Origin: a virus
DNA length: 25,621 bases
Direction: 5' to 3' (one strand)
Virus record (IMG/VR): IMGVR_UViG_3300011114_000183
Coordinates: 1-25,621 of that record
The notes beneath the pieces were generated by a model. The model was given only the letters and a program-made list of their open reading frames with translations. It had not been told where the DNA came from and did not search any database. Position numbers and translations under genes: made by a program. Below, piece after piece: positions 22,283 to 25,621 of the stretch. How positions within the stretch are numbered: the first letter of the stretch is position 1; the number at the start of each line of letters is the position of its first letter.

Positions 22283-22543
22283 ATGGACGCCGGACTTGCC
22301 ACAGTTCTCGCCGCCGCAGTAGCAACATTCGGTGGCATGATCATCGCCATCATGCAACTCAAAGGCTTCCGTCAAGAGAACCGTGAAGATCACGCAGTCG
22401 TTCAAAAGCGTCTCGACAACCTGATCGACATGGTCGGCAAACAAGGCGCGAAACTAACCAGTCACCTCGACTGGCATCTAACCACCAAGGAGCCAAGCAA
22501 AGACCCGAAGGTCAAGCAGGTTGCGACACGCAAGAAGAAGTGA
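22283..22543 (+). CDS. DUF2746-like membrane protein in lysis cassette
   Basis: An 86-residue protein. A single N-terminal membrane helix (MDAGLATVLAAAVATFGGMI) is followed by a charged coiled-coil-like segment with GFRQENREDHAVVQKRLDNL and a basic end VATRKKK. The 'GFR.EN..DH..V...L' pattern is what I recall of the DUF2746 family common in actinophage lysis cassettes. ATG 22283 begins the helix and follows the endolysin stop by one base, so it is preferred over in-frame ATG 22226. A role in lysis timing or outer-layer disruption is inferred from position. Confidence 0.75.
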   Translation: MDAGLATVLAAAVATFGGMIIAIMQLKGFRQENREDHAVVQKRLDNLIDMVGKQGAKLTSHLDWHLTTKEPSKDPKVKQVATRKKK

Positions 22544-22803
22544 CGGTCGTACTCGTCACCTGGCATGATGCGCACAGCGGTGCCGAATCGTGGATCAACA
22601 TCAAAGACTTAGACACCGAACCCGCCGAAGTGCAATCAGTCGGATTCCTACTCGCAACAACTGACGGAGGCAAACCTGACCACATCACTCTCTACCAGTC
22701 ACGCAACGAAGACTCGGTTGACCATGTTTTGCACATTCCTGTGGGCATGGTGAAAGCCATCAAAGTGTTGATGGATCTAGAAATTAATACTTCAGACCGC
22801 TAA
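22540..22803 (+). CDS. Small conserved-looking protein of unknown function
   Basis: An 87-residue protein, MTVVLVTWHDAHSGAESWIN onward, with SVGFLLATTDGGKPDHITLY and VLHIPVGMVKAIKVLMDLEI. The sequence 'vTWhDAhs.....W........v.sVG.l......hi....s.......v..iP.g.v..I..L' is one I recall from actinophages, and I cannot name a function. It looks like a small beta domain with a C-terminal helix. The GTG start overlaps the preceding stop. It ends the lysis block. Confidence 0.7.
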   Translation: MTVVLVTWHDAHSGAESWINIKDLDTEPAEVQSVGFLLATTDGGKPDHITLYQSRNEDSVDHVLHIPVGMVKAIKVLMDLEINTSDR

Positions 22804-22840
22804 AACTAGCGACAATCAGGTGCTGTCGGCTAAGGTTGGT

Positions 22841-22901
22841 CGGTGCGCTCCCCACTAGGGTTGATGTAGCACCGCAACTCAGTCACCTCCTTCTGAGTTG
22901 C
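22841..22901 (+). ncRNA. Structured RNA candidate with anti-Shine-Dalgarno loop
   Basis: The 128-base gap between 22803 and 22932 folds. CGGTGC (22841-22846) can pair with GCACCG (22869-22874). Next, a perfect nine-pair stem GCAACTCAG (22874-22882) with CTGAGTTGC (22893-22901) closes a ten-base loop TCACCTCCTT. The loop is identical to the end of 16S rRNA that binds ribosome binding sites. It may be a leader element of the next gene, a terminator of the previous operon (no T-run follows), or a small RNA presenting a C-rich loop. No promoter was found. Confidence 0.5.
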
Positions 22902-22931
22902 GTCATCCTGCACACAAATGAAAGGACCACG

Positions 22932-23504
22932 ATGCGCATATTGACCGCAATCCTGGCAACACTCACAAGTCTCACCATCAGCCTTGGCATAGCACAGGCA
23001 GTCTCCGCACCAACCCACACCAGCGTCGCTGTAATCGCATTACAGCCTCTCTGGCAGCCACCTGTCGCCGACAGGCTTGACCCGATACAGCCGATCCGAT
23101 ACCGGCACGGCGATGTGTCTTGGTTGCCGTCGCTCGCCAAACAGGCAGGATGGCCAGACCACACCATCGGCAAACTGACACAGATCGTCCTACGCGAATC
23201 AGGCGGATGTCCGAACAGACGCGGCGGAGACATAGTCGACAAAGACTGCAACATCACAGGCGTCTCCGAATGGAACCACCGCTCCGACACAGGACTATTG
23301 CAGATCAACGGCGTCAACTACGACATGTCAAGAAACAAATGGGCTGCGGTCTGCCGACAACTAAACATCTGCACACAAGACCCGCTACTCGACCCGCTCA
23401 CCAACTTGAAGGCTGGGCTGGTGCTGTACAACCTGTCAGGTTTCGAGCCGTGGAATCCTTGTAATTGGCGCAAATGCAAGGTATCCACCACATCTGTTCC
23501 ATAA
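22932..23504 (+). CDS. Secreted lysozyme-like (transglycosylase-fold) protein
   Basis: A 190-residue protein with a signal peptide (residues 1-26, MRILTAILATLTSLTISLGI then AQAVSA). After a spacer, the lysozyme-like fold appears: IVLRESGGCPNR with the likely catalytic Glu89, RSDTGLLQINGVN (about 116-128) and LTNLKAGLVLYNLSGFEPWN. These are the conserved elements of SLT and resuscitation-promoting-factor-like domains. It would cleave glycan strands outside the membrane. AAAGGA five bases before ATG 22932 fixes the start. It gives the phage a second wall-lytic activity with its own export route. A structural tail-lysin role is less likely given the signal peptide. Confidence 0.83.
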   Translation: MRILTAILATLTSLTISLGIAQAVSAPTHTSVAVIALQPLWQPPVADRLDPIQPIRYRHGDVSWLPSLAKQAGWPDHTIGKLTQIVLRESGGCPNRRGGDIVDKDCNITGVSEWNHRSDTGLLQINGVNYDMSRNKWAAVCRQLNICTQDPLLDPLTNLKAGLVLYNLSGFEPWNPCNWRKCKVSTTSVP

Positions 23505-23548
23505 TGTCCTATAACTGATACAGGCATAACTACTACTAGGGAGGGATA

Positions 23549-23731
23549 ATGAAACCGCAAGAGAAAATCAAGTTCACATTGGCGTTCATAATCGTGGGAT
23601 GGATGATGCTGTTGTTCATGCCACGACTACCGCAAGAAAGTCCAGCGGGCGGCGTAGAGATATTCATCTACGCGATCGTGAACTTCTATGCAATGTTCTA
23701 TGTTCGTCGCTGGACTAAAGAAATTAAATGA
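23549..23731 (+). CDS. Small two-helix membrane protein
   Basis: A 60-residue protein, MKPQEKIKFTLAFIIVGWMM onward. Hydrophobic residues about 8-24 and 36-51 suggest two membrane helices with the short loop RLPQESPAGG between them; the end RRWTKEIK is basic. GGGAGG stands upstream of the ATG, and the stop overlaps the WhiB start. Function unknown. Such proteins next to early regulators are common in actinophages. It could belong to the lysis set upstream, but the 45-base gap and strong ribosome binding site group it with the genes downstream. Confidence 0.7.
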   Translation: MKPQEKIKFTLAFIIVGWMMLLFMPRLPQESPAGGVEIFIYAIVNFYAMFYVRRWTKEIK

Positions 23732-24102
23732 GCGAATACGGAATCGTCGATGTCTGGTCGGAGTCAAAGAATGTGTTCGAATTACTCCGACCAGAATGGC
23801 AACAGTACGGAACTTGCCGTGGTGAAGGCACCGACATCTTCTTCCACGAAAGATATTTGCACGCTGTGCGTGAAGCGAAGAAACTTTGCGACATCTGCGT
23901 GGTGCGTCAAAAGTGTCTAGACTTTGCAATCAAGAACGATTGTGTCGGCGTGTGGGGCGGACTGACAACAGTTGAACGACGCAACGAGACACGACGACGA
24001 AGGAGAGCAGGAACTCATGTCAAATCCACAACGAAGAAAAGGTACGCGCGCCGAATTGCAGGTAGCGAAATTCTTCCAAGACCGAGGACATCCAAGAGCT
24101 GA
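23728..24102 (+). CDS. whiB-like: WhiB-family regulator
   Basis: Iron-sulfur transcription regulator found only in actinobacteria and their phages, acting with the host main sigma factor. The 124-residue protein has the four cysteine ligands C30, C54, C57 and C63 (C-x23-C-x2-C-x5-C) and the GVWGG turn (74-78), followed by a very basic C-terminus (RRRRRAGTHVKSTTKKRYARR) that could contact DNA. It likely changes host or phage transcription during infection. The last 86 bases overlap the next gene in another frame, so the C-terminal 28 residues are constrained by two coding sequences. ATG overlaps the previous stop. This is the strongest evidence for the host phylum. Confidence 0.93.
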   Translation: MSEYGIVDVWSESKNVFELLRPEWQQYGTCRGEGTDIFFHERYLHAVREAKKLCDICVVRQKCLDFAIKNDCVGVWGGLTTVERRNETRRRRRAGTHVKSTTKKRYARRIAGSEILPRPRTSKS

Positions 24103-24394
24103 ACGATCACGGGCAGGCTGGACAGATGACCGAGGCGACATAGACGGAGTTGAAGACCTGACGGTAGAAGTCAAGGATCAACGCAGGCACGACATCGGTT
24201 GCTGGTTGAAAGAACTAGAAGTTGAGCAGAAGAACCGTGGCACGAATCACGGTGTTTGCGCCGTGAAAAAACTTGGTGCAGTCGAAGTCGATACTTGGTA
24301 TGCGATCATGACAATGACCGAGTTCCTAAAACTTTGGAACGCCTACAAAAACATTCCCGACAATTCCGCTTCCGCGCACACCGATCAGGTATAG
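24017..24394 (+). CDS. PD-(D/E)XK nuclease, resolvase-like
   Basis: A 125-residue nuclease resembling Hjc-type Holliday junction resolvases. Seen: MSNPQRRKGTRAELQVAKFF with Glu13, RGDIDG with Asp41 and VEVKDQ with Glu51 and Lys53, which together give the E-D-ExK metal site. The rest (WLKELEVEQKNRGTNHGVC and a final helical segment TMTEFLKLW) is in line with small resolvases. AGGAG upstream and the conserved start favour ATG 24017 over 23972. It overlaps the WhiB gene by 86 bases. It probably resolves branched DNA before packaging or in replication. Confidence 0.8.
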   Translation: MSNPQRRKGTRAELQVAKFFQDRGHPRAERSRAGWTDDRGDIDGVEDLTVEVKDQRRHDIGCWLKELEVEQKNRGTNHGVCAVKKLGAVEVDTWYAIMTMTEFLKLWNAYKNIPDNSASAHTDQV

Positions 24395-24436
24395 TTCAAA
24401 CCAACAAAGATTCCCACGAAAACAAGGAGCCTGCAC

Positions 24437-25486
24437 ATGCTTGAAGAAACACGACAAGAAGCACCGAAAGATCGGTGGGGTCGATACCTTGTCACAACAC
24501 CTGACGGCAAACAACGCGGCTACACAAGAGTCACCACAATCGCCAAAGCACCAGACGACGAAGCCGCATTGAAACAATGGGCGAACCGAATGGTCGTCAC
24601 CGGCTTAATCAACCGATCCGATCTACTTGCGCAAGCATCCACAAAACTTGACGACAAAAGTGCGCTCAACAGAATCTGTGAAGAAGCAATCACCGCAGGT
24701 GGTGGTTCACACCGAGCCAACCTCGGCACAGCATTGCACTCAGTCACCGAACAAGTTGACCTCGGCAAGAAACCACAAATCCTCCCAGGTCTACAACCCG
24801 ACATTGATGCCTATGTATCCACATTGCAGAAGTACGGTGTCCACATCATGCCCGACTACATCGAGTCAGTAGTCATCCATGACGGCTCAGAATATGCAGG
24901 CACATTAGACCGCATAGTCGAAGTGGATGGCCGAATGTACATCGCCGATCTAAAGACTGGCACCGACCTCACTTATTCTTGGCGGTCAATCGCAATCCAG
25001 TTGGCTGCCTACGCCGACGCCGAACACATCTACAACTACCAGACCGCAGAACGCACCAGCCTGCCAATGATTGAAAAAGACCGAGCCATCGTCTTCCATT
25101 TACCAGCAGGCGAAGCCCGCTGCGAACTGTATTGGGTTGACCTTCAAGCAGGACGCGAAGGTCTAGCACTTGCACTCAATGTTCGTGCTTGGCGTAAACG
25201 CAACGACATCAACCAACGCTTTGAAGAAGCCAAGATCATCAAACTTGACACAGGTCTTGACAAGCGTCGCGACTGGATGACAGCACGAATCAAACACATG
25301 CCAGAGCCTGCGCAGAAGATGTTGCGCAGTCTTTGGCCTGTTGATGTGCCGAAACTTGGTGAAGCCGACAACGAACAGATAGACCTACTCATTCGCATCG
25401 TCGGACTGCTCGAAGCCGAACACAGTGTCCAGTTCTTTGAAACAGATCCAACCGCAAAGGTTGGTCGCAAGAAGGCAAAGAAATGA
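24437..25486 (+). CDS. RecB/Cas4-like PD-(D/E)XK exonuclease
   Basis: A 349-residue nuclease. RANLGTALHSVTEQV gives the motif-I His101, YAGTLDRI gives Asp158, YIADLKTG gives Asp171 and Lys173, and the QLAAYA segment (Gln188, Tyr192) completes the RecB-type core. The N-terminus, KDRWGRYLVTTPDGKQRGYT, and the C-terminal 110 residues (helical, basic end KVGRKKAKK) flank it. No iron-sulfur cysteine cluster is present, so it is not a classical Cas4. Such genes supply the recombination exonuclease in many actinophages. AAGGAG precedes the ATG. Its stop overlaps the next start. Confidence 0.83.
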   Translation: MLEETRQEAPKDRWGRYLVTTPDGKQRGYTRVTTIAKAPDDEAALKQWANRMVVTGLINRSDLLAQASTKLDDKSALNRICEEAITAGGGSHRANLGTALHSVTEQVDLGKKPQILPGLQPDIDAYVSTLQKYGVHIMPDYIESVVIHDGSEYAGTLDRIVEVDGRMYIADLKTGTDLTYSWRSIAIQLAAYADAEHIYNYQTAERTSLPMIEKDRAIVFHLPAGEARCELYWVDLQAGREGLALALNVRAWRKRNDINQRFEEAKIIKLDTGLDKRRDWMTARIKHMPEPAQKMLRSLWPVDVPKLGEADNEQIDLLIRIVGLLEAEHSVQFFETDPTAKVGRKKAKK

Positions 25487-25621
25487 CCGACACATTCGAA
25501 GGCCGAACATACGACACAGGCGTCGACCGAACCTGCGTCCTGCAACTCCAAACAGACTTCGATTCTTTACGACCGCACCAACGCGCAATGGTCAAGAAGA
25601 TCGCAACCGAATGCACCGAAT
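25483..25621 (+). CDS. Truncated ORF at the right edge, unknown
   Basis: Starts at an ATG overlapping the stop of the nuclease gene (ATGA) and runs off the window after 46 residues, beginning MTDTFEGRTYDTGVDRTCVL and continuing with TDFDSLRPHQRAMVKKIATE. The coupling and open frame indicate a real gene. I cannot identify the family from this part; a DNA-metabolism role is suggested only by the two nucleases before it. Confidence 0.6.
   Translation, partial: MTDTFEGRTYDTGVDRTCVLQLQTDFDSLRPHQRAMVKKIATECTE

Noticed and set aside
22768-22806. Possible promoter for the hairpin RNA (TTGATG with TAATAC or TAAAAC)
   Set aside because: Spacings of 11 and 27 bases do not fit a sigma70 promoter.
22830-23018. 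Cys-rich minus-strand ORF across the structured gap and lysozyme signal peptide
   Set aside because: The Cys codons are the antisense of Ala/Gly codons in the signal peptide, and no proper start signal or homologous pattern is seen.
23463-23548. Possible promoter for the WhiB group (TATAAC at 23510-23515)
   Set aside because: No -35 element at a suitable distance; one hexamer alone is weak evidence.
24437-25486. Cas4 and CRISPR association of the RecB-like nuclease
   Set aside because: No cysteine cluster typical of Cas4, no cas genes and no repeat-spacer array in the window.

Overview
This window is the late-gene half, plus the edge of the DNA-metabolism region, of a tailed double-stranded DNA phage with a long non-contractile tail (siphovirus-like Caudoviricetes). 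All supported genes lie on the + strand, are tightly packed, and often overlap as ATGA or TGATG junctions. A WhiB-type regulator (23728-24102), AGGAGG-type ribosome binding sites and the gene families point to an actinobacterial host. A secreted protein with a long Thr-rich linker is a style I associate with aquatic Acidimicrobiia; that finer host guess is inference only. No integrase, tRNA or attachment site was seen.

Layout. 50-7559 is the packaging and head module: small and large terminase, a 50-residue membrane protein, HK97-type portal, two small putative virion proteins (one with a perfect 63-bp tandem repeat), a prohead protease with an unusual cysteine-bearing N-terminal extension, and the HK97-fold major capsid protein. 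The capsid gene has its own sigma70-like promoter and a hairpin terminator. 7680-10990 is an inserted run of four glycosyltransferase or glycosyltransferase-like genes (GT4, GT2, GT17, GT2-like), headed by an odd pair of reading frames that start two bases apart from one ribosome binding site. 10998-13628 resumes structure: head-tail connector, probable tail terminator, tail tube, the tail chaperone pair joined by a -1 ribosomal frameshift at CCCTTTG, and a gp10-like protein.

13654-14752 is a self-contained cassette inside the tail module. It has its own promoter with operator-like repeats, a small unknown protein, a ribbon-helix-helix DNA-binding protein, and a protein resembling the archaeo-eukaryotic primase fold. 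14770-19754 holds the tape measure, tail-tip and fibre-like genes, including a glycine-rich adhesin-like protein. 19739-22803 is a lysis region: a secreted PA14/Thr-rich protein, two holin-like membrane proteins, an M15 peptidase endolysin, a DUF2746-like membrane protein and a small unknown. 22804-22931 has no gene but carries a structured hairpin whose loop matches the anti-Shine-Dalgarno sequence. 22932 onward holds a secreted lysozyme-like enzyme, a small membrane protein, WhiB, two PD-(D/E)XK nucleases and the start of a truncated gene.

The most unusual elements are the glycosyltransferase island with its double start, the PA14/Thr-rich secreted protein (a possible acceptor for those enzymes), the cassette with its own operator in the tail operon, and the anti-Shine-Dalgarno hairpin. 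All family calls come from reading motifs; no database search was run.
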